A stretch of 64,000 bases of DNA, taken from NCBI RefSeq assembly GCF_026130545.1, contig NZ_JAMOIM010000005.1, forward strand, positions 186,001 through 250,000. Reading direction: 5' to 3'. A program made the position numbers and the translations under genes. Positions 1 through 8,423 of the stretch are shown here, piece by piece. The notes beneath the pieces were generated by a model, which worked only from the letters and a program-made list of their open reading frames with translations, ran no database searches and was not told the origin of the DNA. Origin of the DNA: Lichenifustis flavocetrariae. Its GTDB lineage: Bacteria > Pseudomonadota > Alphaproteobacteria > Rhizobiales > Beijerinckiaceae. The first letter of the stretch is position 1; every line of letters begins with the position of its first letter.

Positions 1-2
1 TC

Positions 3-524
3 TACGGCTTCGTGCGCCAATCGGGCGGCCAGGTGCGGATCTATTCGGAGGTCGGCGACGGCACCACGATGTGCCTCTACCTGCCGCGGCATTATGGCCC
101 GGCCGAAGGCACCGCCGCGATCCCGGATCTCTCGGAGGTGCCGCGTGCCGAGCAGGGTCAGACCGTGCTTATCGTCGACGACGAGCCGACCGTGCGTATG
201 CTGGTGACCGAGGTGCTGGAGGATCTCGGCTATACCGCCATTGAGGCCGCCGACGGGGTGGCTGGCCTGAAAGTGCTCCAGTCGGATGTCCGCATCGACC
301 TGCTGATCACCGATGTCGGGCTTCCCGGCGGCATGAACGGTCGCCAGATGGCCGATGCCGGCCGCGTCGTCCGCCCGGGTTTGAAGGTGATGTTTATCAC
401 AGGCTACGCCGAGAACGCCGTCATCGGGAATGGGCACCTCGAACCCGGCATGGCCGTCCTAACCAAGCCCTTCGTCATGGAGGCATTCGCGTCCCGGATC
501 AGGGACCTCATCGCAGGCCCATAG
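3..524 (+). CDS. Hybrid sensor histidine kinase, C-terminal part (5' end outside window)
   Basis: The reading frame is open from the left edge, so only the last 173 residues are visible. The first stretch (GGQVRIYSEVGDGTTMCLYLP) is the G2/F-box end of a HATPase domain. After a short linker comes a receiver domain (VLIVDDEP, acceptor Asp in LLITDVGLP, conserved Lys in LTKPF). That order is typical of alphaproteobacterial hybrid kinases, in which the attached receiver takes part in a phosphorelay or tunes the kinase. The sensory and dimerisation domains lie outside the window, so the signal cannot be named. The next gene is convergent and about 230 bases away; I see no terminator between them. 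Confidence 0.9.
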   Translation, partial: YGFVRQSGGQVRIYSEVGDGTTMCLYLPRHYGPAEGTAAIPDLSEVPRAEQGQTVLIVDDEPTVRMLVTEVLEDLGYTAIEAADGVAGLKVLQSDVRIDLLITDVGLPGGMNGRQMADAGRVVRPGLKVMFITGYAENAVIGNGHLEPGMAVLTKPFVMEAFASRIRDLIAGP

Positions 525-752
525 ACAATGGGGCCAAACCTCGGCCTTCGTCCCGACGAAGAGAAACGACCCGTTTTGGTCGACATCGGTCGGGGCTCGA
601 AACACAGGCCAGCGTCTGCTTTTGACAGAACGCCCATTCTCCCGGTCGCTGCCGCTGCTTGGTGGCTCATGCGGTGAAGAGGCCCACGATCATGTCCGCG
701 GGTCCTGCCGAGAAAGGCGGAGTTGATCGCTGATCTTCCATCCTGCCGCCCG

Positions 753-1076
753 TCAATGAAGCGGAGAACTTGCCGACGGGAGGAGGATCGTCGAGTCGAC
801 GCTGAGGATGTCGGCGATATCAAAGCCTCTGGCATCGTTCGCGGCCTCTGGGCTCTTTATGTAGCGCTGCGCGACCTCGCCGGGATCGTCGCCCTCGGCG
901 TAGGACACCAACACAAAGACCCGATGCCCCACATCATATTTCTGGGTCCATAGGCCGTGAGCCTCGACGCCGAACAGCCCGAAATTTTCGAGGTGGCGCG
1001 GATAGACTGTGGAGGCGTAGAAATCGAGCGCCTCTTTGGTGCGCAGCGAGTAGATTCGCATTTCATAGGTTCGCAT
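753..1076 (-). CDS. NIPSNAP family protein
   Basis: A 107-residue protein beginning MRTYEMRIYSL, the characteristic start of the NIPSNAP fold (a dimeric alpha-beta barrel of the ferredoxin-like kind). The family also gives VYPRHLENFG, found here near residue 25. Bacterial members have no settled function and often sit beside oxidoreductases or hydrolases. I chose the ATG at 1076 because AGGAGA lies six bases upstream; an ATG eight codons earlier lacks such a site. It is the last gene of a leftward set (DUF4267 gene, possible small ORF, this gene) opposite a TetR gene, so it is probably under that regulator. The family call is good; the function is unknown. Confidence 0.85.
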   Translation of the reverse strand: MRTYEMRIYSLRTKEALDFYASTVYPRHLENFGLFGVEAHGLWTQKYDVGHRVFVLVSYAEGDDPGEVAQRYIKSPEAANDARGFDIADILSVDSTILLPSASSPLH

Positions 1077-1220
1077 GGCGGTCTCCTGTCGAGAGATCAT
1101 CAGTCAGGCGCCCCGGTGGCGATGGCGATCTACGTTGCCATCGCGACCAGCAGGCGTGCGGGGTTTGGGTGCGCTCCAACGCGTGTGATTGCCGGGATCG
1201 AGGGCCTGCAGGGCGCGGGG

Positions 1221-1316
1221 TTATGACCGTTGGCGGGGCGGCGCATCGTGGCTTGACATGATCTCGGCAAGAAGGTGGACGAGCTTCACCAGATCAGCGT
1301 GCGTTGGGGTCGTCAT
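1221..1316 (-). CDS. Possible 31-residue small ORF
   Basis: The ORF starts with ATG at 1316 behind a good Shine-Dalgarno sequence (GGAAAGGA, six bases before the ATG) and ends at TAA after MTTPTHADLVKLVHLLAEIM plus 11 more residues. It lies between the DUF4267 gene and the NIPSNAP gene on the same strand, 37 bases after the former. The first 25 residues would form an amphipathic helix. The frame stays open for 38 more codons after the TAA, so this could be the front of a decayed longer gene. I recognise no family. Translation is supported only by the ribosome site and the operon position. Confidence 0.35.
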   Translation of the reverse strand: MTTPTHADLVKLVHLLAEIMSSHDAPPRQRS

Positions 1317-1353
1317 TGTTCGTCCTTTCCAGTGTTGAGTATGAGATCAGTTG

Positions 1354-1755
1354 TCACCTGGCGCCGATGATCAGGCATGCGCCGGTTGCGACAATGACCA
1401 GCCCCGTCATGCCATGCATGCCGAAGGCGAGGGCTCTGCTTCCGCCCGAGCGAAGCACGCTCACCATGTCGCCGAAGGCGATGAGGCTCGCGATGAGCAT
1501 GAATTCGCCGAGCAAGCGCGGCGATCCACTGGCGATGAGCAGGATGACGAAGAGGCAGGCTGCGAGATCTCGTGTGCCTTTCACAGACAGCCACGCGTTA
1601 AATCCAGTCGACGCCGGTGGCGACTCGGCGATGCCAAACCCGGCCGATGCGATGGAGGGTGCCAGCCAAAAGCGCGCGCCGAGGAAGAGGATTGCGGCCG
1701 CGATCAGGCCGGAAAGCACATATCCGATTTGGATCAGCAGATGGTCTTGGGTCAT
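1354..1755 (-). CDS. DUF4267 family membrane protein
   Basis: A 133-residue protein with four predicted membrane segments (about residues 8-28, 57-77, 80-100 and 108-130). The pattern FNAWLSVKGTRDLA matches DUF4267, a DoxX-like small membrane family of unknown role. The ATG at 1755 is preferred over one eight codons upstream because AGGAGC precedes it at the right distance. The gene is divergent from a TetR regulator, with a palindromic operator in the shared promoter region. DUF4267 genes are commonly found beside TetR genes, which supports direct repression. A role in handling a small organic compound is inference only. Confidence 0.8.
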   Translation of the reverse strand: MTQDHLLIQIGYVLSGLIAAAILFLGARFWLAPSIASAGFGIAESPPASTGFNAWLSVKGTRDLAACLFVILLIASGSPRLLGEFMLIASLIAFGDMVSVLRSGGSRALAFGMHGMTGLVIVATGACLIIGAR

Positions 1756-1783
1756 GGGGCTTGCTCCTGTCGTCTGCAATTAA

Positions 1784-1798
1784 TCTAGCGATGCTAGA
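1784..1798. promoter_or_regulatory. Palindromic TetR operator
   Basis: A perfect inverted repeat TCTAGC-GAT-GCTAGA lies 28 bases upstream of the DUF4267 start and about 60 bases upstream of the TetR gene. A further half-site, TCTAGC, lies at 1817-1822. Size, symmetry and position fit an operator for the divergently encoded TetR protein, which would then control both itself and the leftward operon. Binding is inferred, not shown. Confidence 0.65.
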
Positions 1799-1857
1799 AT
1801 AGGGCGTCAAGGGGAATCTAGCGTTGACAGGTGTTGGTGCGCCGTTAGGATTTCTGA

Positions 1858-2433
1858 ATGACGATCGTGGAACGCAAAGAGCGCCAGCGCGCGGAACGTT
1901 ACGAACTCATTCTGGCCACCGCGCGTGAACTCGCCGAAGCCGAGGGCTGGGATGCCGTCACCACGCGCCGTCTCGCGGCGCTCATCGACTATAGCCAGCC
2001 GGTTCTCTACAGCCATTTCAAAGGCAAGGCCGAGATCATGGCCGCGGTGGCCACCAGAGGATTCAAGGAACTTGCGGCACGCTTGGAGGCGGAAACCGCA
2101 AATGCGACTGGCGATACAGACACCTTGCGCAACGTCTGTGCGGCTTATCTTGATTTTGCCCGCTCGCGGCCGGTCGTCTACGAGGCCATGTTCGTCTTGC
2201 CGACGAAGATCAAATTCGCCAGCGAGGAAACGCCGCCCGCCCTTCGCGCGGCCTTCGCCGCCTTCGTCACTGCACTGGGGCCACATCGACAAGAATCGGT
2301 CTTTTTGGCCGAAGTGCTGTGGAGCGCGCTGCATGGAATGGTCGTCCTCATGCAATCCGAACGCATCCCCGCGATCGGCGACGAGGACCGATTGAACATT
2401 CTCGTCCGAAAATTCGGCAACGATGACGTCTGA
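1858..2433 (+). CDS. TetR/AcrR family transcriptional regulator
   Basis: A 191-residue protein. The N-terminal helix-turn-helix spans about residues 12-58 (ILATARELAEAEGWDAVTTR followed by RLAALIDYSQPVLYSHFKGK), with the family pattern of a YSHF turn after the recognition helix. The rest is an all-helical ligand-binding domain of TetR_C type (FAAFVTALGPH, WSALHGMVVL). It is transcribed away from the DUF4267/NIPSNAP operon, and the space between holds a TCTAGC palindrome, so it most likely represses that operon. The ligand is not predictable. Confidence 0.9.
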   Translation: MTIVERKERQRAERYELILATARELAEAEGWDAVTTRRLAALIDYSQPVLYSHFKGKAEIMAAVATRGFKELAARLEAETANATGDTDTLRNVCAAYLDFARSRPVVYEAMFVLPTKIKFASEETPPALRAAFAAFVTALGPHRQESVFLAEVLWSALHGMVVLMQSERIPAIGDEDRLNILVRKFGNDDV

Positions 2434-2654
2434 CCGGTCGCTGCCTTAAGTCCCCCGCGGCCTGCCCCCGTCGGCCGCCGCTCCGCAGAAGGCCGACGTG
2501 GACATCCTGCGAGAGAGCGTCGTGGCCCTCATCGTGACGGGTTCAGAGTGGACAGAAGAGGCGTCCCGCCGCCTGTCGTGGCGTCCGCAATAGCAAGACG
2601 CTCGGCGCAGGGCAGCAGGCCTAGGGCCGTCCGAATTCAACTGGAGTGTCGATC

Positions 2655-3680
2655 ATGACAGCCCCCCTTCGACCCACACTGGCCTCGCGCGTCTACAGCA
2701 CGCCTCGCCACACGACCCACTGTCTCGAATGCGGACCGGCCGACGGACCGTTGATGATGTTCCTGCACGGCTGGCCGGAGCTCAGCGTGATATGGCGCGC
2801 CCAGAGCGAGGCCTTCGCGGCCGACGGCTGGCACTGCGTCGTTCCCGACATGCGCGGCTACGGCGGCTCTTCCATCCCTGCTGCCAACGACGCCTACACC
2901 ATTGAGGAGATCGTCGCGGACATGACGGAACTCCATGACCACCTCGGCGGCAAGCCTGCGATCTGGGTCGGCCACGACTGGGGCAGCGTCGTGGCCGGAG
3001 CGCTGGTGGCGCATCACCCCGAGCGCAGCCGTGGCGTCGTGCTGGTCTCGGTGCCATATTTTCCCGACGCCAACGCTCTGCCGACGCTCGTCCCGCTGGT
3101 CGACCGGACAATCTATCCTGCCGACCTGTATCCGGACGGCCAATGGGATTATTACCGCTACTACAACACGCATTTCGAGGCGGCGGTCGCCGACCTGGAT
3201 GCGGACAAGGCCGCGTCGCTGGCGTCGATCTTCCGGCCAGGCGATCCCGCCAGCGTCGGCAGGCCCGCGCCGAACGCGACGGTGACGCGTAACGGAGGGC
3301 GCTTCGGCACCGCGCATCGCGCACCGCCGACCGAACCAGACCCGGCTCTCTGGCCGGCCGAGGACTTCAAAACGCTGGTGCAGGCGTTCGAGGCGCATGG
3401 CTTCCGCCCTCCCTGCAGGTGGTATCTCAACGACGACGCCAACATCGCCTATGCGCGCAAGGCCCCTGATGGCGGCCGACTGTCACTCCCGGTCCTGTTC
3501 ATCAACGGCGACTATGATCATATGAACAGCATCATCGGCAATCGCCTGGGCGACCCGATGCGCGCGGCCTGCGCGGACCTCACCGTGACGAGCCTGCCCG
3601 GCGCTCACTGGCTGCCGCTGGAACGCAAGGCCGAACTCATTCAGGCCCTCCGCACGTGGCTCCAGGTGAAGGGCCTTTGA
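2655..3680 (+). CDS. Alpha/beta hydrolase, epoxide hydrolase-like
   Basis: A 341-residue alpha/beta hydrolase. HGWPE (residues 38-42) is the oxyanion-hole motif and GHDWGS (106-111) carries an Asp nucleophile (D108) rather than Ser. Together these point to the epoxide hydrolase/haloalkane dehalogenase branch. INGDYDHMN near residue 285 and GAHWLPLE near 320 supply the acid and the catalytic His. The reaction would proceed through an alkyl-enzyme ester; HGWPE favours an epoxide hydrolase over a dehalogenase. I start at the ATG at 2655, behind CTGGAG, rather than a GTG nine bases earlier. It appears monocistronic, and the substrate cannot be named. Confidence 0.85.
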   Translation: MTAPLRPTLASRVYSTPRHTTHCLECGPADGPLMMFLHGWPELSVIWRAQSEAFAADGWHCVVPDMRGYGGSSIPAANDAYTIEEIVADMTELHDHLGGKPAIWVGHDWGSVVAGALVAHHPERSRGVVLVSVPYFPDANALPTLVPLVDRTIYPADLYPDGQWDYYRYYNTHFEAAVADLDADKAASLASIFRPGDPASVGRPAPNATVTRNGGRFGTAHRAPPTEPDPALWPAEDFKTLVQAFEAHGFRPPCRWYLNDDANIAYARKAPDGGRLSLPVLFINGDYDHMNSIIGNRLGDPMRAACADLTVTSLPGAHWLPLERKAELIQALRTWLQVKGL

Positions 3681-3701
3681 TGGCAGCGAATGCATGGTGA
3701 T

Positions 3702-3778
<77 letters not shown>

Positions 3779-3962
3779 CTGCTTGGGTTTCTCGTAGCGC
3801 ATCGGCTGGCCGGCCGCAATGCCGTCGATGTTCGATCGATGATTTATGACGACGCCGAAGCCGGCCGCGTTTCGCGCCGGGGCGGGAGGATCGGAGAGGC
3901 GGAGGCCGACATCACGTCGCCGCCGCCATGATGTCCGTTAAGCGCCAAGGCGGAGACATCCT

Positions 3963-3981
3963 GGAACCAAGCCATGGTTCC
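3963..3981. repeat. Inverted repeat in the tag leader
   Basis: GGAACCA and TGGTTCC, separated by five bases, form a perfect seven-base-pair inverted repeat about 30 bases before the chosen tag start. It could be an operator or an mRNA hairpin. If tag starts at the earlier ATG (3928) the repeat falls inside the coding sequence instead. Confidence 0.35.
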
Positions 3982-4011
3982 AACGGGCCCCGCAAGGCGG
4001 TAAGAAGGGAC

Positions 4012-4647
4012 ATGCCATCTGCCTCCCGTCCGAAGCCCGTCCGCCGCGTCGATCCTGTGTCTCATGACGACGGGAGGTGTCGGTGCCCGTGGGCCGGAGC
4101 GGATCCCGTTTACGTGGCTTATCACGACACCGAATGGGGCGTGCCCGAATGGGATGATCGCGCGCTGTTCGAAAAGCTCATCCTCGACGGTTTTCAGGCG
4201 GGCCTGTCCTGGATCACCATTCTGCGCAAGCGGGAGGCGTTCCGACTGGCCTTCGACGGTTTCGTCCCGGAGACGATCGTCCGCTACGACGAGGCCAAGA
4301 TCGCGCGACTGATGGCGGATGCCGGAATCGTGCGGAACAAGGCCAAGATCCTCAACACGATCGCGACCGCGCGATTCTTCCTGGCCGAGCAGGAGCGGGA
4401 CGGCTTCGGTACGCTGTTGTGGAGTTTCGTCGACGGTGCTCCACGCCAGAATGCGTTTCGCACGACCGCCGAGGGGCCGGTGGAAAGCGAGGCGTCGCGG
4501 GCGATGGCCAAGCACCTCAAGGCCCAAGGCTTGAGCTTCTGCGGCCCGACCATTCTTTATGCCTTCATGCAGGCCGTCGGCATGGTCAACGATCATCTCG
4601 TCGGCTGCTTCCGGCACGAGGCTTGCCGTGCGATGGCGTCGCGATGA
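4012..4647 (+). CDS. tag: DNA-3-methyladenine glycosylase I
   Basis: This enzyme removes 3-methyladenine from alkylated DNA as the first step of base excision repair. The 211-residue protein carries the Tag landmarks: a Cys-rich start (GRCRCPWAG), YHDTEWGVP near residue 40, FEKLILDGFQAGLSW, and a C-terminal GCFRHEAC. The N-terminal Cys and His together with the His and Cys at the end form the Tag zinc site. I prefer the ATG at 4012 (AAGAAGGG just upstream) because the 28 extra residues from the ATG at 3928 are not family-like. The stop overlaps the next start (ATGA), so the two genes are translationally coupled. Confidence 0.93.
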   Translation: MPSASRPKPVRRVDPVSHDDGRCRCPWAGADPVYVAYHDTEWGVPEWDDRALFEKLILDGFQAGLSWITILRKREAFRLAFDGFVPETIVRYDEAKIARLMADAGIVRNKAKILNTIATARFFLAEQERDGFGTLLWSFVDGAPRQNAFRTTAEGPVESEASRAMAKHLKAQGLSFCGPTILYAFMQAVGMVNDHLVGCFRHEACRAMASR

Positions 4648-5249
4648 GCGACCCGCGAAAGCCGCGCGCCTGGCAGCGCATGCTGTCCGGTCGACGTCTC
4701 GATCTGCTCGACCCGCATCCCGACGATGTCGCGATCGAGGATATCGCCCACGGGTTGGCCCGAGTGGCGCGATGGAACGGGCAGACCGCCGGACCGCACA
4801 TCTTTTCCGTGGCCCAGCATGCCTTGCTGGTGGAAGCGATCTTCACCGATCGTCAGGCGCCAGGTGACGCGAAGGCCGGTCTCGCGGCGCTGCTGCACGA
4901 TGCGGCCGAATATGTGGTCGGCGACCTGATTTCGCCCTTCAAGGTGGCGCTGGGCGAAAGCTACAAGGCGATCGAGCTGCGCGTGCTGACCGCCGTGCTG
5001 AGCCGCTTCGGCGTGGCCGAAGTGGCCGAAACGATGGCGGGGGAGATCAAACTCGCGGATCAGATGGCGGCCCGTCTCGAAGCCTCGGGGCTCGCGGGCT
5101 TTTCCGAGAGCGAGGCGACGCTCTACTTCGGTGCGCCCTTGCCAGAGGCCGCGCGCTGGCACAGCCATCTCGCGCCGCTTCCGGCGGAGCTTGTGCAGGA
5201 GCGTTTTCTGCGGCGCTTTGCGGCCCTGACAGCCGGATCGCTGCCGTGA
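4644..5249 (+). CDS. HD domain hydrolase (YfbR/phosphohydrolase type)
   Basis: A 201-residue HD-superfamily protein. The metal-binding signature is visible as FSVAQHALLV (first His), LLHDAAEYVVGD (the HD pair) and IKLADQMAARLE (distal Asp). This arrangement is that of YfbR-like 5'-nucleotidases and related small phosphohydrolases that act on nucleotides. The start overlaps the end of tag by four bases, so the two are co-expressed. A role in clearing nucleotides after repair is a reasonable inference from this coupling, but it is not proven. The exact substrate is unknown. Confidence 0.8.
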   Translation: MSDPRKPRAWQRMLSGRRLDLLDPHPDDVAIEDIAHGLARVARWNGQTAGPHIFSVAQHALLVEAIFTDRQAPGDAKAGLAALLHDAAEYVVGDLISPFKVALGESYKAIELRVLTAVLSRFGVAEVAETMAGEIKLADQMAARLEASGLAGFSESEATLYFGAPLPEAARWHSHLAPLPAELVQERFLRRFAALTAGSLP

Positions 5250-5580
5250 CGCCGCAGCCCCCGAAGTGTCCGAAGATTGTAGTTCCGGCGACAGTTTTGG
5301 GACAAGGTGTTTCATCAATCGGGCGGCTGCGATAGGTCGGCTCCGGTCTGTTACCAGCGGCACAGACTTCTTAGTCGAGGCTCCCGAAGGCGTGCGTTTC
5401 CCGACCCGTAGCCGTGTGACGACCGCGAGGTGGCCGGGCGCGCTCCAGAGCGCGGCGGCTCGCGGACATCGGCGGATACGATGGCATCGCATCACCCACC
5501 CGGCGCCGACAGGGCATAAGCACGACTGCAGGACCAGCCACAAGCCGAGCTGTTCTTCCGGCACTGAACCCAGCCGAGCG
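5250..5580. other. Intergenic stretch, no gene recognised
   Basis: About 330 bases separate the HD hydrolase gene from the convergent DUF4112 gene. A plus-strand frame is open here, but it is rich in Arg and Ser, has no ribosome site and simply runs on antisense to the DUF4112 gene. I see no tRNA and no convincing terminator. Confidence 0.6.
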
Positions 5581-5982
5581 TTAAGCGGCGCGTGCGGGCC
5601 GATGACCCCGGACAGGGATGCCGAGATGCTCTTCAATGATCGCCAGATTGCGAAGATTGGCCTTGTAGGTCATGTCGAAAAGATCGCCGAGAACCGGAAC
5701 CGCGCCGGCCAGGGTCTCGACACCCACGTTGCCCAGCATCTTCACAAGCTTATGGCGCGGCAAGCCCAACGCGCGTCCTTCCCATACGATATAGAGCGAG
5801 ACAGCGGCCAGCACCGCATCGCCGGCGGCCGGCGTCAAACCGATCAAGCTGTTCAGTCCGAAGCGAAATCGTGTGCCCGGCAGGCGAAATGCACCGTCGA
5901 TCATCCAGGCCAGGCGACGAAGGCGCGTCAGGCGGGCAATATCGGAGACGGCGGGCGAAACGGACGATGAAAATGCGGTCAT
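5581..5982 (-). CDS. DUF4112 domain membrane protein
   Basis: A 133-residue protein with the DUF4112 pattern: RFRFGLNSLIGLTPAAGD, a hydrophobic stretch (LAAVSLYIVWEGRALGLP), then ETLAGAVPVLGDLFD and a final FKANLRN-like segment (TYKANLRNLAII). The family is small, membrane-associated and of unknown function. An AAGGAT lies upstream of the ATG at an acceptable distance. It is divergent from the DUF3750 gene, with about 130 bases between the starts. The family call is firm. Confidence 0.88.
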   Translation of the reverse strand: MTAFSSSVSPAVSDIARLTRLRRLAWMIDGAFRLPGTRFRFGLNSLIGLTPAAGDAVLAAVSLYIVWEGRALGLPRHKLVKMLGNVGVETLAGAVPVLGDLFDMTYKANLRNLAIIEEHLGIPVRGHRPARAA

Positions 5983-6112
5983 GGCATTCTTATCCTTGGA
6001 CCACCTAGAGATGGGAACGAAGCGCTTGCGGTCAATGTGACCAGCTTGCCGTTGCGGCCAGCCATCGCCAGCTATGCGTCATGCCTTGGCTTTTTGCCGC
6101 AACTCTCCGATC

Positions 6113-6850
6113 ATGCCCCGTCCCGTGACCGCATTGCTCATATTGTTCTGCCTCGCCTTCTTCGGGCCGATCGCATGGCGAGCGTTCGGCTATTACCAGT
6201 CGCCGGCGCGCATGTGGTGGACAGCCGATCGATCGAGCGCAGGGCTGCTCGCGCCCGCGGCAAAGGTCCCGGGTGCTGTGGTGCGCATCTATGCGGCCCG
6301 GACAGTGAGCTGGCGCGGCATCTTCGCGGTGCATTCCTGGATCGTGCTGAAGCCGGCGGGTGCGCCCAGCTATCAACGCTGGGACCTCACGGCCTGGGGC
6401 GATCCGATCCGGGTGGATGGGTTCGAGCCCGATGGGCGCTGGTTTGGCCAGATTCCGGATCTCGTCTTCGCCGCCGACGGCGCGAGCGCTGAAGCGATGA
6501 TCCCCCGCATGCGCGCGGCGATCCAGAGCTACAAGTTCCGCAACCGAGGCGATTACCGGGCCTGGCCGGGACCGAACTCGAACACGTTCGTGGCCGCCAT
6601 CATGGAAGCCGTTCCGGAGATCTGCACCGCTTTGCCACCCACCGCCATCGGCAAGGATTATCCCATCGACGGGCGCTGGCTTGCGCCGACGCCGTCCCGA
6701 ACAGGCATTCGGATGACGCTCGGTGGCTATGTGGGACTGACGCTAGCCTGGGTGGAGGGCATCGAATTCAACCTGTTCGGCGGCGTGATCGGGTTCGACA
6801 TTCGCCATCCTGCCATGAAATTGCCTGGAGTGGGGCGGATCGGGGTCTGA
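6113..6850 (+). CDS. DUF3750 domain-containing protein
   Basis: A 245-residue protein with an N-terminal membrane anchor (VTALLILFCLAFFGPIAWRAF). The DUF3750 core follows: AVVRIYAARTVSWRGIFAVHSWIVLK, then GPNSNTFVAAIMEAVPE and AIGKDYP. The His, Asn and other conserved polar residues suggest an enzyme facing the periplasm, but no activity is established for the family. I start at the ATG at 6113, directly before the membrane anchor; an ATG 13 codons earlier is possible. The MFS transporter gene follows 41 bases later on the same strand. Confidence 0.82.
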   Translation: MPRPVTALLILFCLAFFGPIAWRAFGYYQSPARMWWTADRSSAGLLAPAAKVPGAVVRIYAARTVSWRGIFAVHSWIVLKPAGAPSYQRWDLTAWGDPIRVDGFEPDGRWFGQIPDLVFAADGASAEAMIPRMRAAIQSYKFRNRGDYRAWPGPNSNTFVAAIMEAVPEICTALPPTAIGKDYPIDGRWLAPTPSRTGIRMTLGGYVGLTLAWVEGIEFNLFGGVIGFDIRHPAMKLPGVGRIGV

Positions 6851-6891
6851 CATGCCCGAGGCTGCGTCGCGGCCGACCTGAAAGCGCAACC

Positions 6892-8403
6892 ATGAATGCC
6901 CCTCCTGGCGTGTCTCGACCCGAGACACGTCTGACCGACAGCCAGATCCGCTCGATCGTCATCGGCCTGATGGCCGCCATGCTGCTGGCCGCCCTCGATC
7001 AGACGATCGTGGCGACCGCCATGCCGACCATCGGGCGCGAACTTGGCGATGCCGACAACCTCCCCTGGGTCGTCACCGCCTACCTACTCGCATCGACGGT
7101 CGTCACGCCGCTCTATGGCAAGTTCAGTGACATCCATGGACGCAGAATATCCCTGCTGATCGCCATCACGACCTTCATGGTCGGGTCGCTCGCCTGCGCC
7201 CTCGCGCCCACCATGCTGGCGCTCGCCGCCGCGCGCGCGCTGCAGGGTTTTGGTGGCGGCGGGCTGATCTCGCTCGCGCAAACCATCATCGGCGACATCA
7301 TGTCGCCGAAAGAGCGCGCGCGCTACCAGGTGCTTATCGCAAGCGTATTCGTCTTGTCGTCTCTCGCCGGCCCGCTCCTGGGCGGCTTCATGGCCGAGCA
7401 CCTGCATTGGTCGTCGATCTTCTGGATCAACCTGCCGATCGGCATCGCGGCCCTTGCGATGACGAACAACAAGCTCAAGCTCCTGCCCCGGCACGAGCGG
7501 CGACATCGGCTTGACTACCTTGGGGCGGTCCTGCTGATCGGCGCGACGGTCACGCTTCTCTTGGCGCTCAGCTGGGCGGGCATTCGCTACGCCTGGACGT
7601 CGGAGGTCATTCTCTCGCTGCTGATCTGCTCCGCTGTCGGTTGGACCCTGTTCGTCCTGCGCCTGATGTACGCGCGTGAGCCCCTGATTCCGCTGACCGT
7701 GCTCAGCGACCGGGTGGTCTATTCGGCGACGCTGGCGGCCTGTTTCGCCATGGGAACCTTCATCGGCCTCACGATCTATGTGCCGATCTACCTCGAAGGC
7801 GTGATCGGCTATACGGCCAGTGAATCAGGTGTGGCTCTCATCCCGCTGATGGTCGGAACCGTCACGGGGGCGACCCTCTCGGGCCGCTCGATGACCTATT
7901 TCAAGCATTACAAGCGCGTGCCGCTCGCCGCCATGTTGATCTCGGTCGGCGCCTGCGCCTGTCTCGCGATTTTCGTGGGACGCTTGTCGCGCGGCGAACT
8001 CGAAGGGCTGCTGCTGCTGATCAGCCTCGGTCTTGGCACCATCCTGCCGCTCGCCACGATCACCATCCAGAACACAGTCCCGCTGCACCAACTCGGGACC
8101 GCAACGGCGAGCATGAATTTCTTCCGCTCGCTCGGCGGCGCCCTGATCGTCGCGGCCTTCGGCTCGATCCTGCTGGGCGGGGTATCGGCCGGTGGACATC
8201 ATGATGCGGCGAGCATCATCAAGGGCAACGATGCCGCCCATCTCGCGGCCATCTTCCGCAACGTTTTCATGGCGGCCGACGCGGGCTTGTTGCTGGCCCT
8301 TCTGTTTCTTGCCATTCTCGAAGAGCGCCCTCTCATGGATCGGCGTCGGCAGGTTCAGGAAGCCGGCCTTGAAGGACAGATGCCGCACCCAGTGATGGAG
8401 TAG
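6892..8403 (+). CDS. MFS transporter, DHA2 (EmrB/QacA) family multidrug exporter
   Basis: A 503-residue protein with about 14 membrane helices, the count expected for drug:H+ antiporter family 2. Helix 1 has [13 protein letters not shown] (motif D1) and motif A is [10 protein letters not shown]. The antiporter motif C is present as [10 protein letters not shown]. The likely role is proton-driven export of drugs or other amphipathic compounds across the inner membrane. No membrane-fusion partner (EmrA type) is next to it, which fits members working alone. The dctA gene follows after 20 bases. Confidence 0.93.
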   Translation: MNAPPGVSRPETRLTDSQIRSIVIGLMAAMLLAALDQTIVATAMPTIGRELGDADNLPWVVTAYLLASTVVTPLYGKFSDIHGRRISLLIAITTFMVGSLACALAPTMLALAAARALQGFGGGGLISLAQTIIGDIMSPKERARYQVLIASVFVLSSLAGPLLGGFMAEHLHWSSIFWINLPIGIAALAMTNNKLKLLPRHERRHRLDYLGAVLLIGATVTLLLALSWAGIRYAWTSEVILSLLICSAVGWTLFVLRLMYAREPLIPLTVLSDRVVYSATLAACFAMGTFIGLTIYVPIYLEGVIGYTASESGVALIPLMVGTVTGATLSGRSMTYFKHYKRVPLAAMLISVGACACLAIFVGRLSRGELEGLLLLISLGLGTILPLATITIQNTVPLHQLGTATASMNFFRSLGGALIVAAFGSILLGGVSAGGHHDAASIIKGNDAAHLAAIFRNVFMAADAGLLLALLFLAILEERPLMDRRRQVQEAGLEGQMPHPVME

Positions 8404-8423
8404 GCGGCCGCGGGGAGAGAACA

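Noticed and set aside
5266-5970. Long plus-strand frame overlapping the DUF4112 gene
   Set aside because: No family resemblance or ribosome site; its second half is antisense to a clear DUF4112 gene.
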